Source: an uncultured Bacilli bacterium
Lineage (GTDB): Bacteria; Bacillota_I; Bacilli_A; RF39; UBA660
Direction: 5' to 3'
Assembly: GCA_947626115.1 (NCBI GenBank)
Contig: CANQQX010000010.1
Location: 1 to 39,269, forward strand
Length of the DNA: 39,269 nucleotides
Part shown: positions 24,317 to 33,289 of the stretch, one piece after another
Position numbering within the stretch: the first letter of the stretch is position 1
How the letters are laid out: every line of letters starts with the position of its first letter
Program-made: the position numbers and the translations under genes
Notes under the pieces: generated by a model
Seen by the model: only the letters and a program-made list of their open reading frames with translations
Database searches by the model: none
What the model was told of the DNA's origin: nothing

Positions 24317-24439
24317 TGCTTTTTTAAATAAATGATGTAAATTATATTACTTATGTGAAAGTTTTGTGAATTTTTTCAAAATAAAAAGGAAATCAGCCTA
24401 TGATTGACGAATAATATATATGAAGGGAGAAAAATATAT

Positions 24440-24733
24440 ATGAAAAATTATTATAATGAAATTGTGGAATTAATCGAAGAAATGGAAGCAAAAAGATACG
24501 CTAGAGAAGTTAAAAACAAAAACGATGCTATCAAAACCTATCGAGAAATTGGTAGATTATTAGTAGAGGCTCAAGGAAGTGAACTTAAAGATAATAAAGG
24601 TAATATTTTAATAAAAAAATTAAGTAAAAAGTTGACTAAAGAATATGGCGAAAATTATAATACCGATAATTTAAAATCTATGCGAGAATTTTATTATTCT
24701 AAATATTATATAGAATATGAAAAGTTAGAATAA
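24440..24733 (+). pseudogene. YhcG-family N-terminal remnant
   Basis: The 97-residue reading frame aligns with the first third of the next gene (YNEIVELIEEMEAKRYAREV against YSEIVELIEEGEVKKFVREF; EIGRLLVEAQG against EIGRLLVNAQG), so it is a DUF1016 N-terminal domain without the nuclease half. After the TAA at 24731 the same frame stays open for about 20 codons (AELVLQVNEEIVKRHGIN) to 24798, which suggests one broken gene. A GGGAGAAAAA site precedes ATG at 24440. It could instead be a short standalone domain. Confidence 0.65.
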
Positions 24734-24817
24734 AATATTGCAGAGTTAGTATTACAAGTAAATGAAGAAATTGTAAAAAGACATGGAATAAATTAATTAA
24801 AAATGAAAGGCAAAATT

Positions 24818-25756
24818 ATGACAGAAGAAAAAATATACAGCGAAATAGTTGAGTTAATTGAAGAAGGAGAAGTTAAAAAATTTGTTAGAGAATTTAAAGA
24901 AAATTCAGAAACTTTAAAAACAAATTGGGAAATAGGTAGACTACTAGTAAATGCTCAAGGTGGAGAATCCAGAGCAAAATATGGTGATAATTTAATTAAG
25001 AAATGGGGCGAAAAATTATCTTTAGATTATGGTAAGAATTATGGAACAAGGAATTTAAAAATTTTTAGACAATTTTATTTAACTTTTCCAATTGTGCACG
25101 CACTGCGTGCACAATTAACATGGACACATGTAAAAATATTATTACCTATTAAAAATGAGAATGAACGAAACTATTATATAAACCAAATTATACTTAATAA
25201 TTTATCTAGTCGTGAATTAATTCAAGAAATAAAAAGTAAAGCTTTTGAAAGATTATCTTATGCCGATAAAAATAATATTAAGTTAATAACAGATAATGAT
25301 AATTCGATAACATTAAGTGATATGATAAAAGATCCAATAATTATTAAAACTGATAAAGATACTACTAATTTAACTGAACAAAAGTTACATGAAATATTAA
25401 TTGAATTGGTTGAAAATCATTATATGGAGCTAGGTGTAGGTTTTGCTTTAATAGGCCATGAATATAAATGCAAAATAGATAATAGAACATATAAAATAGA
25501 TTTATTATTCTTTAATTATAAAATAAATGCCTTTGTCGTAGTAGAAGTAAAGATAAAAGAATATAATCCAAAAGATAGAGGACAAATAGAGTCGTATATG
25601 GATTATGTTGATAAAAATATAAAAGAAAATTATCATAATAAAACAGAAGGTATATTAGTAGTAAGAGAAAAAAATAAATTAGTTACTAAATATGTTTCAA
25701 ATAATAATTTATATATCACTACTTATTTATTAGAAAATAAAAAACAAGTTAATTAA
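24818..25756 (+). CDS. YhcG-type PD-(D/E)XK nuclease (DUF1016)
   Basis: The 312-residue product has a DUF1016 N-terminal domain (about 5-150; EIGRLLVNAQGG, then ALRAQLTWTHVKILLPI) and a C-terminal PD-(D/E)XK nuclease domain (about 180-300) with YKIDLLFFNYKINAFVVVEVKI supplying the Asp and ExK. These nucleases occur in defence islands, with restriction systems and as standalone genes; the precise activity is not established for most. ATG at 24818 has AAAGG at 7 bases; the ATG at 24803 lacks a site. A 27-bp palindrome lies inside the coding region. Confidence 0.88.
   Translation: MTEEKIYSEIVELIEEGEVKKFVREFKENSETLKTNWEIGRLLVNAQGGESRAKYGDNLIKKWGEKLSLDYGKNYGTRNLKIFRQFYLTFPIVHALRAQLTWTHVKILLPIKNENERNYYINQIILNNLSSRELIQEIKSKAFERLSYADKNNIKLITDNDNSITLSDMIKDPIIIKTDKDTTNLTEQKLHEILIELVENHYMELGVGFALIGHEYKCKIDNRTYKIDLLFFNYKINAFVVVEVKIKEYNPKDRGQIESYMDYVDKNIKENYHNKTEGILVVREKNKLVTKYVSNNNLYITTYLLENKKQVN
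25090..25116. repeat. 27-bp perfect palindrome inside the nuclease gene
   Basis: Arms AATTGTGCACGCA (25090-25102) and TGCGTGCACAATT (25104-25116) are exact complements around a single C at 25103. It has far higher GC than its surroundings and encodes part of IVHALRAQL at the end of the N-terminal domain. Confidence 0.85.
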
Positions 25757-25810
25757 TATATAAAAATAATATAAGTTAATTTAAAAACATATTATTTATT
25801 GGTGAATAAT

Positions 25811-26902
25811 ATGTTTTTTAATGATATTCATACTAGAATTCGTTTTACATTTTTAGTAGTAATTATAATTTTGTTATTAGTAATAGGGAAAGTATTTTAT
25901 ATTCAAGTAATATCTTATAATAAACTTTCAAAAATTACTGAAGATTTATGGAGTAGAAAGATGACTATTAATGCCCCAAGGGGAGATATAGTTGATAGGA
26001 ATGGTAATATATTAGCAACTAGTCTAGTTACAACAACTATATATGTTGTACCTAATCAAATTAAAGATAAAGAAAAAGTATCTAAAGATATTGCTGAAAT
26101 TTTAAATTGTGATTATGATGATGTTTATAAATATGTCTCTAAACATAGTAGTATGGAAATCATTAGAAAAGGAATGGATTTAGATAGTGAAACAGCAGAT
26201 AAAATAGATAAACTAGGATATGATGGAGTATATTTAGTAGTAGATTCTAAAAGATATTATCCTTATGGGGAAACTTTAGCTCATATTATTGGTTTTGTTG
26301 GCAGTGATAATCAAGGTCTATCAGGACTTGAACTTACTTATGATAAATATTTAACGGGTACTAATGGAGAATTAAAATACTATAGTGATGGTAAAGGTAA
26401 TAAATTAGAAATACCCGATAGTTATGTAGCACCGACTAAAGGAATGACTTTAAAATTAACTTTAGATATAGAACTTATTAAAGCAGTTGATAATGAGATA
26501 AATAATGCCATGGATAAATATGATTCGGAATCAGCTTTAGCAATTGCGATGCGTCCTAATACAGGAGAAATCCTTGCCATAGGTAGTAAGCCTTCATTTG
26601 ATCCGGATAATTACCAAAAATACAGTGAAGAAGTTATTAATCGTAATCTACCTATATGGATGACTTATGAACCAGGTTCGACTTTTAAAATTATTACGCT
26701 TGCTAGTACTATTGAAGAAGGAACAGTTGATTTATTTAAAGATACTTTTACTGATACGGGTGCAATAACAATTGATGGCTCAACTTTGCATTGCTGGAAA
26801 CACGGTGGCCATGGTACGCAAACGTACTTGGAAGTAGTAGAGAATTCTTGTAATCTTGGAGTCAATACAGGAACACATACAAATTTGAAGAATATGCTTT
26901 AA
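25811..26902 (+). pseudogene. truncated class B penicillin-binding protein
   Basis: The 363-residue frame has an N-terminal membrane helix, the PBP dimerisation region with APRGDIVDRNGNILATS, and the front part of a transpeptidase domain with SxxK (EPGSTFKI) and SxN (ENSCN). Right after that Asn it stops matching the family, runs on for about 15 residues and ends, so the KTG motif and about 200 residues are lost. It cannot be an active transpeptidase. It probably arose by recombination with the DUF5655-like fragment that starts in another frame at about 26854. Start ATG at 25811 has GGTGA upstream. Confidence 0.8.
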
Positions 26903-26964
26903 ATAACACAAAAAATTATACCCAAATTGATGTTTGTTCTACCTTTAATTTAGTTTATAATAAT

Positions 26965-27783
26965 GTGTCTTATACAAATAATGAAGATATTAAAATAGAT
27001 AATTCTATAATACAAATTACTTCTAACAAAAAAGATGATACTAAAAAAATTAATAATAAATTATATAATATAGATACTAATACTTATGAAAATATAATAT
27101 ATAATAAAAAGCAAATTGCTATTGATTTGTTAAATAAATTAGATTCTTCTATAATGGCTATTAGTAAAAATATTATAAAGAATTATTTAGTAAAAAATAT
27201 TGTTTATAAATTAAATAATAAAATCGCTGAAATTCAAGTAAATCAAAATAACTTATTAGTATGTTTTCATAAAGTTGCTAAGCAATTTGATATTGAAAAT
27301 AAATTAATAAATCGTAAAGGATATGAAAATAAGAATATGTGTTATTCTTTAACTGTTGAAGATAATGATAGCTGTAATTATGCAATTAAAATTGTTGAAA
27401 ATTTATATAATTATTTTACTACTCCACAGGAAAGTTTAAGTGATATTCTATTTAGTACTTTAAAGTTTAAAATTAGTACATTAGATTATTCTATAAGTGA
27501 GCATACGACTAATAAAGGTTTGATGTTTAAGGGCAAAAGAAATTTTGTATTATTATCCAAGACAAATTATGGTGTTTATGTTAGATTATTAAATGTTGAT
27601 AATTCAAATAATGAATTAAATGTTGTAACTAGAAAAAGTTATGAGCCACTATGTTTATCATATAAAGTTAAAAATATTGAAGATATTGATATATTATTAC
27701 CTTATATCAAAGAAAGCTATAAATTATGTAATATTAATCCTGTTGATTTAAAATATGAATTTTATAAAATATATCAAGTTTAA
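26965..27783 (+). pseudogene. C-terminal fragment with two DUF5655-like domains
   Basis: The frame is open from about 26854 with no convincing start or ribosome site; GTG at 26965 is only a nominal start. The protein part holds two related modules ending in similar blocks: YKLNNKIAEIQV...AIKIVENLYNYF and GKRNFVLLSKTNYG...DIDILLPYIKESYKL. This pattern resembles DUF5655, a small C-terminal domain often fused to nucleases or to predicted transport proteins. It is likely the tail of a larger gene whose front was replaced by the truncated PBP. Confidence 0.6.
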
Positions 27784-27880
27784 TAAGTAAATATAATATA
27801 TTTTAAAAAACAAATTAATTCATGGTATAATTAAGAAGAAAGAAATATAATTAATATGAAAGAGAGGAACGAAATATAAT

Positions 27881-28303
27881 ATGAAATTAAATTATGTAGG
27901 ATATATTAATGGAAAAGATATTGATGAAATAGAAAATCAGAAAAAAAAGATTATTGACTATACAAGTTCCTTAGGCATAAAAATAGATCATTTTTATATA
28001 GACAATGATTGTTCTAGTCCTATTTCTGATAGGCGAGAATTAAACCAAATGTTAAAAGATGCTAAGACTAAAAAAAATATCAAAGAGGTTTTTAGTGTTA
28101 ATAATTCAATTTTAAGTAATGACATATATGAAGTAAATGATATAATTCAAAAACTATGTAGATATAATGCTATATTTACATCATTATTAGAAAATGAACA
28201 TTTAAAAAATAATATAGTGATAGAACTTGAATTGTATTTTAAAAGAGAAGAAAAAGAAAGAAGAAAATTGAGAGAAAATTTTTTAAAATCAAAATTAATT
28301 TAA
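27881..28303 (+). CDS. resolvase-like protein lacking catalytic residues
   Basis: The 140-residue product follows the fold outline of a serine-recombinase N-terminal domain: YVGYINGKD, then a Q/K helix, KIDHFYIDNDCSS, then RRELNQMLKDAK, and a late helix pair. In active enzymes the first motif is YxRVS with the catalytic Ser; here the Arg is Tyr and the Ser is Asn. The usual RLSR block is FSVNNSILSND. The DNA-binding C-terminal domain is absent, replaced by a charged helix. It could be a decayed or a repurposed recombinase. AGAGAGG precedes the ATG. Confidence 0.6.
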   Translation: MKLNYVGYINGKDIDEIENQKKKIIDYTSSLGIKIDHFYIDNDCSSPISDRRELNQMLKDAKTKKNIKEVFSVNNSILSNDIYEVNDIIQKLCRYNAIFTSLLENEHLKNNIVIELELYFKREEKERRKLRENFLKSKLI

Positions 28304-28330
28304 CAATTTTATAAGAAATTCTTATATAAA

Positions 28331-28358
28331 AAAGTGAATCAAATGATTCATTTTTTTA
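28331..28358 (+). terminator. terminator after the resolvase-like gene
   Basis: TGAATC (28335-28340) and GATTCA (28345-28350) enclose a four-base loop and are followed by seven T. Confidence 0.85.
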
Positions 28359-28381
28359 TTACAACTATTAAAGGATATTTA

Positions 28382-28409
28382 TTTGTAATAAACATTTCTA
28401 TGTTATAAT
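28382..28409 (+). promoter_or_regulatory. promoter of the endonuclease-RT pair
   Basis: TTTGTA (28382-28387) and TATAAT (28404-28409) are separated by 16 bp, about 45 bases before the start of the endonuclease gene. Confidence 0.55.
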
Positions 28410-28453
28410 ATTTATAGTTAGATAGTAATTATTATTTAGAAAGTAGGGGTGCT

Positions 28454-29194
28454 ATGAAAATAATATCTTTTAATGTTAATGGGCTTAATTCTGCAATAAG
28501 TAAAGGTTTATTAAATTTTATAGAAGATGAAAAACCAGATATTTTATGTTTACAAGAAACAAAATGTCAAAATAAAATTTTAACTCTCAATACCTATTAT
28601 TCGTATTGGAATTTTAGCAATAAAGGAAGTTTTTCTGGAACAGCAATTTTTACTAAGTATAAGCCAATAAATGTATATTATAATTTTGAAGATGATTTTA
28701 ATGTTGAAGGTAGAATAATAACATTAGAATATCATAAATTTTATTTAATTAATGTTTATATTCCAAATTCAAAATCAAATAATATTAGATTGGATTACAG
28801 AATGGAATGGGATGATAGATTTTTTAAATATATTTTAAAATTAGAAAACAATAAGCCTGTAATATTATGTGGTGATTTTAATGTCGCCATTAAAGAAGAT
28901 GATACTAATCAGAAAGAATCAGTTTTTTTAAATAATGAAGTAATTGAATTTATATCTTTAATTGATTCAGGTTTTATAGATACTTTTAGATATAAGCATG
29001 GTAATATAAAAAATGCTTTTACTTGGTGGAATGTAAATGTTGGTAATAAAGAATTAAATATAGGATCAAGGTTGGATTATTTTTTAGTTTCTAATTATTT
29101 TAAAAAATATATTAATGATTCTGTTTTAAAAAGCGATATTAATATATCAGACCATTGTCCTATTATGTTAGATATTGGAGTTAATACTGATTAA
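28454..29194 (+). CDS. exodeoxyribonuclease III-type (EEP) endonuclease
   Basis: The 246-residue product has the exonuclease/endonuclease/phosphatase core: FNVNGLN, CLQETKCQ (metal Glu), NVYIPNS, CGDFNVA (Asp/Asn) and SDHCPIMLD (catalytic His). Family enzymes cut at abasic sites and digest 3' ends. It is closer to ExoA/Xth than to other EEP branches, but several loops are short, the central R-x-N-x-G-W stretch is replaced by a short GSRLDYF, and an acidic insert is missing. It is followed after two bases by the reverse transcriptase gene, which makes a simple housekeeping role less likely. Confidence 0.85.
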   Translation: MKIISFNVNGLNSAISKGLLNFIEDEKPDILCLQETKCQNKILTLNTYYSYWNFSNKGSFSGTAIFTKYKPINVYYNFEDDFNVEGRIITLEYHKFYLINVYIPNSKSNNIRLDYRMEWDDRFFKYILKLENNKPVILCGDFNVAIKEDDTNQKESVFLNNEVIEFISLIDSGFIDTFRYKHGNIKNAFTWWNVNVGNKELNIGSRLDYFLVSNYFKKYINDSVLKSDINISDHCPIMLDIGVNTD

Positions 29195-29196
29195 TT

Positions 29197-31242
29197 ATGG
29201 AAATGCCAGATGATTTGTTAGAAGAAAAATGGCTTGAATGTGATTTTAAACAAGCTAAAGCAAAGTTAGAAAAAGACCAAATATTATTGACAAAAGCAGT
29301 ATTTAAAAAGAGAGATGCTGATATTGAATTTTTATCTAATAAAATAGTTAATTCTTTATATGCTAAAATTTTAGCTGTTAAAAAAGTTTCGGAAGAATTA
29401 AATTCAGCATCTGGTATTGATAGAGTAAAATGGATAACCCCAGCTGAAAAAATGCGAGCTTCCATGTCTTTAAATCCAAAGGATTATAAGGCAAAACCCT
29501 TTAAACATTTTGTAATTAAAGATGAGAAAGCTAGTAAAGAAAGAAGAATAAATATTCCATCAATGTTTGATAGAGCAATGCAAGTTTTATATTTAATGGC
29601 TTTAACACCAATTGCTGAAGCTACTGCAGATAGAAAATCTTTTGCTTTTAGAAAGGGAAGATCAGCATTAGATGTTCATGCTCTTATTATGGATTCGTTG
29701 AATGATTATAATGCACCAAAATATATATTAATTTGCGATGTAAAATCTTACTATGATTCTATTAGTCATCAGTGGATTTTAGACAATATTCCAATTAATA
29801 AAAAAGTATTAAAAGAATTTTTAAAAGCAGGGTTTGTTTTTAATAATGAGATTTTTCCAACTGATATTGGTATTTCATTAGGTTGTAATATATCGCCCAC
29901 AATAGGAAATATGGTTTTAGATGGATTACAATATGAATTGTATAATTTGCAAGATAAATCTAATATGGATTATTATGATGGCTATATGATTAGATTTGCA
30001 GATGATATATTAATTTTTGCAAGAACTATTGATAGTGCAAATAAGTTTTTAGAAGTAACTACATCTTTTGTTAAAGAAAGAGGTTTAGAAATAAATAAAA
30101 AGAAAACTTATATAACTACAATAGAAGATGGATTCGAGTTTTTATCAAGAAGATATTATAAATCGTATGGATATATTCGATGTGTTCCATCAGAAAAAGC
30201 AATTGATAATTTTAAAAAAGAACTATATGATTTAATTCTGAATAGTGATAAAAGATGGTCGCAAAAAAAATTAATTGATACATTAAATGCAAAACTAACA
30301 GGTTGGGCTACTTATCATAGAGTAAGTGATGCTTCAGAAGAATTTAAAAAACTTGATTCTTATATATCAGCTTTATTATTAAATTTAATAAAAAAAATGT
30401 ATCCAAAAATTCCTATTAAAACATTAATAAAAAAATATTGGTATATAGATTCAAAAGGAAGAGAAATTTTTGCATTAACTACTAATAAAAGCATAAGTGT
30501 TATTAAATTAGAAGATGTTATACTTGTAACTCATAAAAGATTAGATACAAAACAAAATATTTATTTAGATAAAGAATATTTTAGGGATAGAAGTACAATA
30601 CAAGATATTAATAAGGTTTCTGGTGGATATAAAACCATTTGGAATCGACAAAATGGCAAATGCTATTATTGTGGTAAAGATATTAATGCTAATCAAGAAA
30701 GAAAAATAGTTATAAAAAATATTACTTCAAAAGATAGAACATTAAAAAATTATGTTTATGTTCATTCACATTGTGTAGATTCAGAGATTTTATTTGTAAA
30801 ATCATCTTATGGTGATCTCAATAGAGTAGATATTGAAAAAGTTATATCCGAGATAAAAGATCCAAATATTATTCATTTGTTAGTAAAAAAAGGCAAGTAT
30901 TCTAATTTATATGAATTTTTTGCAAATTGTAATAAATATACTTTTTCAATGAGTTTTAAAGAAATTGAAGAAATAATTGATGATAAATTATGCAATTCTT
31001 TATATAAATATGAGAATTATTGGAAATTAAAAGGTAAAGGATTAATTTCCAATTGTTGGTTAGATAATGGTTATCAATTAAAAAGAATATATTTAAAAGA
31101 AAAAAAAGTTACTTTTCTTAGAATTAAAAAAGTAACTTCTAAATTGAATATTCCAGATGAACTATTAGGAGTTTTACCAGATAACGCAGTAACTGAGTTA
31201 AATCAATTTTTTAATTATATAATAAAAAAATATGGTCTTTAA
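29197..31242 (+). CDS. group II-type reverse transcriptase with HNH-like and C-terminal domain
   Basis: The 681-residue product has the RT core at about 90-330, with ICDVKSYYDSIS and the catalytic FADD at residues 267-270 (the usual motif is YADD). ATYHRV-type residues (about 370) fit the maturase region of group II intron proteins. A zinc-type CYYCGKD and a later HSHC (about 489-535) recall an HNH nuclease but lack a clear HNH core. The C-terminal about 65 residues (FKEIEEIIDDKLC...WLDNGYQLKRIYLKEKKVTFLRI) resemble the small domain I know as DUF7662, an unusual fusion. It follows the endonuclease with no gap for a separate promoter. No flanking intron RNA structure was recognised. Confidence 0.78.
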   Translation: MEMPDDLLEEKWLECDFKQAKAKLEKDQILLTKAVFKKRDADIEFLSNKIVNSLYAKILAVKKVSEELNSASGIDRVKWITPAEKMRASMSLNPKDYKAKPFKHFVIKDEKASKERRINIPSMFDRAMQVLYLMALTPIAEATADRKSFAFRKGRSALDVHALIMDSLNDYNAPKYILICDVKSYYDSISHQWILDNIPINKKVLKEFLKAGFVFNNEIFPTDIGISLGCNISPTIGNMVLDGLQYELYNLQDKSNMDYYDGYMIRFADDILIFARTIDSANKFLEVTTSFVKERGLEINKKKTYITTIEDGFEFLSRRYYKSYGYIRCVPSEKAIDNFKKELYDLILNSDKRWSQKKLIDTLNAKLTGWATYHRVSDASEEFKKLDSYISALLLNLIKKMYPKIPIKTLIKKYWYIDSKGREIFALTTNKSISVIKLEDVILVTHKRLDTKQNIYLDKEYFRDRSTIQDINKVSGGYKTIWNRQNGKCYYCGKDINANQERKIVIKNITSKDRTLKNYVYVHSHCVDSEILFVKSSYGDLNRVDIEKVISEIKDPNIIHLLVKKGKYSNLYEFFANCNKYTFSMSFKEIEEIIDDKLCNSLYKYENYWKLKGKGLISNCWLDNGYQLKRIYLKEKKVTFLRIKKVTSKLNIPDELLGVLPDNAVTELNQFFNYIIKKYGL

Positions 31243-31251
31243 TATTATAAA

Positions 31252-31545
31252 TTATTTCCTTTCATCAACTCTTGTAAAAGTTGTTTTATGTTTTGGATCA
31301 TATCTAAGTAGCTCTGAACTTGTCATTTTTAGTTTAGAATCTATATTTTTATTCATTCCATTTGCAATTTTATCTAACATATCGATTGTTGGTTTTCTTT
31401 TACAATTTTCTAGTTGATTAATATATACTAAATTACTACCAACTTTTTCAGCAAATTTTTCTTGTGAGAGATTATACTTTTCTCTATAATATTTTAAATT
31501 CATTGATAAAATTTGTTTAGTATTTAAATTATCATTTATGCACAT
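31252..31545 (-). CDS. XRE-type helix-turn-helix regulator
   Basis: The 97-residue product contains a Cro/cI-type HTH at about 14-70 (NLKYYREKYNLSQEKFAEKVG, then VYINQLENCKRKPTIDMLDKIA) with a short charged tail. Minus-strand ATG at 31545 has GGAGG at 7 bases. It converges on the reverse transcriptase gene, ending 10 bases after its stop, so it may control the endonuclease-RT pair or simply be a neighbour. Confidence 0.85.
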   Translation of the reverse strand: MCINDNLNTKQILSMNLKYYREKYNLSQEKFAEKVGSNLVYINQLENCKRKPTIDMLDKIANGMNKNIDSKLKMTSSELLRYDPKHKTTFTRVDERK

Positions 31546-31640
31546 TATTTTGCCTCCAATTTCACATTTATTTTATACATTAGTTAAATGAAAGTCTTTT
31601 GCACAATTGTTAATGGTGACTAAAATATAAAGTGCATATA

Positions 31641-31666
31641 AAAAAGCCATATTTTAATGGCTTTAA
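31641..31666 (-). terminator. terminator of the 65-residue membrane protein
   Basis: AAAGCCAT (31643-31650) and ATGGCTTT (31657-31664) form a perfect 8-bp stem, with a T run on the minus strand at 31642 down. It is also followed by A on the plus strand. Confidence 0.75.
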
Positions 31667-31680
31667 AAAAATATAAATAA

Positions 31681-31878
31681 TTAATTATTTAATAAATCAG
31701 TATTATTATATGTTTTTTGTATAGTAACATAACTTTTATTATTTTTATTTTGGATATTTTCTTTTAAAGCATGAATTTTATTGTATGAATCTATTAACAT
31801 GATTAAATTAATAATACTTAATATTAATGATAATATTGTTAATAATGGAAATATTTTGGATTTTATACTAATTTTCAT
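31681..31878 (-). CDS. 65-residue membrane protein, function unknown
   Basis: One transmembrane helix (about 10-30), then a polar tail with coiled-coil character. GGAGAGAAT precedes the minus-strand ATG, a good ribosome site. No family recognised. It is divergent from the acetate kinase gene. Confidence 0.6.
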   Translation of the reverse strand: MKISIKSKIFPLLTILSLILSIINLIMLIDSYNKIHALKENIQNKNNKSYVTIQKTYNNTDLLNN

Positions 31879-31965
31879 ATTCTCTCCTTTTTAAAACAAA
31901 TATATTATATCAATTTTTTCTAAGTTTTCAATATGTTTTAAATATTTATAATTTTATTATTTATA

Positions 31966-31993
31966 TTGCATTTTTTTTAAAATGTGGTACAAT
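31966..31993 (+). promoter_or_regulatory. ackA promoter
   Basis: TTGCAT (31966-31971) and TACAAT (31988-31993) are separated by 16 bp, 28 bases before the ATG. Confidence 0.7.
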
Positions 31994-32021
31994 ACATATC
32001 AAACTTTAATGAGGTGAAATT

Positions 32022-33263
32022 ATGAGTGAAAAATATTTGATTATTAATGCAGGTAGTTCATCTTTGAAATTTTCTTTATATGAAGTGCCAGAAATGAAAG
32101 AAATTGTTAATGGCTATATTGAAAAAATTGGCAATGTAGATAGTTTTTATACACTTAAATTTAATGGCAAAAAATTAGAAAAAAGAAAAGCTATTATGGA
32201 TCATACTGAAGCAGTAAGAACAATGCTTGAAGAATTATTAGATAATCAATTTATTGTTGATGTTAGTGAAATCAAAGGAATTGGTCATCGTGTTGTACAT
32301 GGAGGAGAATTTTACTCACAATCAGTTGTTATTGATGAGGAAGTGTTAAATAATATTAAAGATTTAACTAAACTTGTTCCACTTCATCATCCAGGTGAAA
32401 TAGCAGGAATCGAAAGTATGAAAAGTATTATGCCAGATGTTCCACAAGTTGCAGTTTTTGATACTGCTTTTCATCAAACAATGCCAAGAGAAAATTATAT
32501 GTATGCACTACCTTATAGTTGGTATGAAGAAAATGGTGTTAGAAAGTATGGATTTCATGGAACAAGCCATCGATATATTACAGAAGAAATGCAAAAGTAT
32601 TTTAATAAAAAAGATGTTAATTTAATTATTTGTCATATTGGTAGTGGTGCAAGTATAAGTTGCATAAAAGATGGCGAATGTTATGATACATCAATGGGTT
32701 TAACACCTTTAGATGGTCTTATAATGGGTACGAGAAGTGGTAGTATTGATAGCTCAATTATTGAATATATTTGTAAAGAAAGAAGTTTAACAGTTGAAGA
32801 AGTAACATCAATTTTAAATAAGAAAAGTGGTTTACTTGGAATAGCTGGTCAAAATGATTTTAGGGATTTAGAAGCTTTAGCAAATAAAGGCGATGAAAAA
32901 GCACAATTAGCAATAAAAATGCTAAGAAATTCAATAGCAAAATTTATTGCTCAATACTATGTTGAATTAGGTGGACAAGTTGATGCTCTTGTGTTTACAG
33001 CTGGAATTGGCGAAAACGCAATAACTTTGAGATCTGACATTATTAAATCTATTTCTAGTGCAATGGGTATCGAATTAGATGCTGATGCTAATAATAATAT
33101 TGCTAGATTTAAAGAAATTCAAAGTGGAGTTATTTCTACTTTAAGTTCTAAATTTAAAGTAATGGTAATACCAACTAATGAAGAATATATGATATTAAAA
33201 GATACTTTTGAATTAAGTCAACAAGTAAAATCAAAAGGACAATCAAAAGTATTGAAGAAATAA
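32022..33263 (+). CDS. ackA: acetate kinase
   Basis: The 413-residue product has the acetokinase motifs: NAGSSSLKFS at the start, GHRVVHGGE, AVFDTAFHQTMP, KYGFHGTSHR, GLTPLDGLIMGTRSGSID and FTAGIGENA. It makes ATP from acetyl phosphate plus ADP, the last step of acetate fermentation. The length is normal with a short Lys/Ser tail. GAGGTGAAAT precedes the ATG. No phosphotransacetylase gene is present in the window. Confidence 0.97.
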   Translation: MSEKYLIINAGSSSLKFSLYEVPEMKEIVNGYIEKIGNVDSFYTLKFNGKKLEKRKAIMDHTEAVRTMLEELLDNQFIVDVSEIKGIGHRVVHGGEFYSQSVVIDEEVLNNIKDLTKLVPLHHPGEIAGIESMKSIMPDVPQVAVFDTAFHQTMPRENYMYALPYSWYEENGVRKYGFHGTSHRYITEEMQKYFNKKDVNLIICHIGSGASISCIKDGECYDTSMGLTPLDGLIMGTRSGSIDSSIIEYICKERSLTVEEVTSILNKKSGLLGIAGQNDFRDLEALANKGDEKAQLAIKMLRNSIAKFIAQYYVELGGQVDALVFTAGIGENAITLRSDIIKSISSAMGIELDADANNNIARFKEIQSGVISTLSSKFKVMVIPTNEEYMILKDTFELSQQVKSKGQSKVLKK

Positions 33264-33289
33264 CTATTTAAAGAAATGAGAATTTCAAT

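Noticed and set aside
16896-26902. Two division PBPs as intact paralogues
   Set aside because: The second lacks its KTG motif and C-terminal half, so it is a broken gene.
28454-29194. Plain housekeeping exoA
   Set aside because: Motifs fit the family, but divergence and direct coupling to a reverse transcriptase make that label too narrow; I kept only the family name.
29181-29465. Minus-strand open frame of 94 codons across the RT start
   Set aside because: It covers the RT gene antisense, has no ribosome site and no recognisable domain.
29197-31242. Group II intron
   Set aside because: The protein is of this type, but I could not see flanking intron RNA domains V/VI or exon-binding sites.
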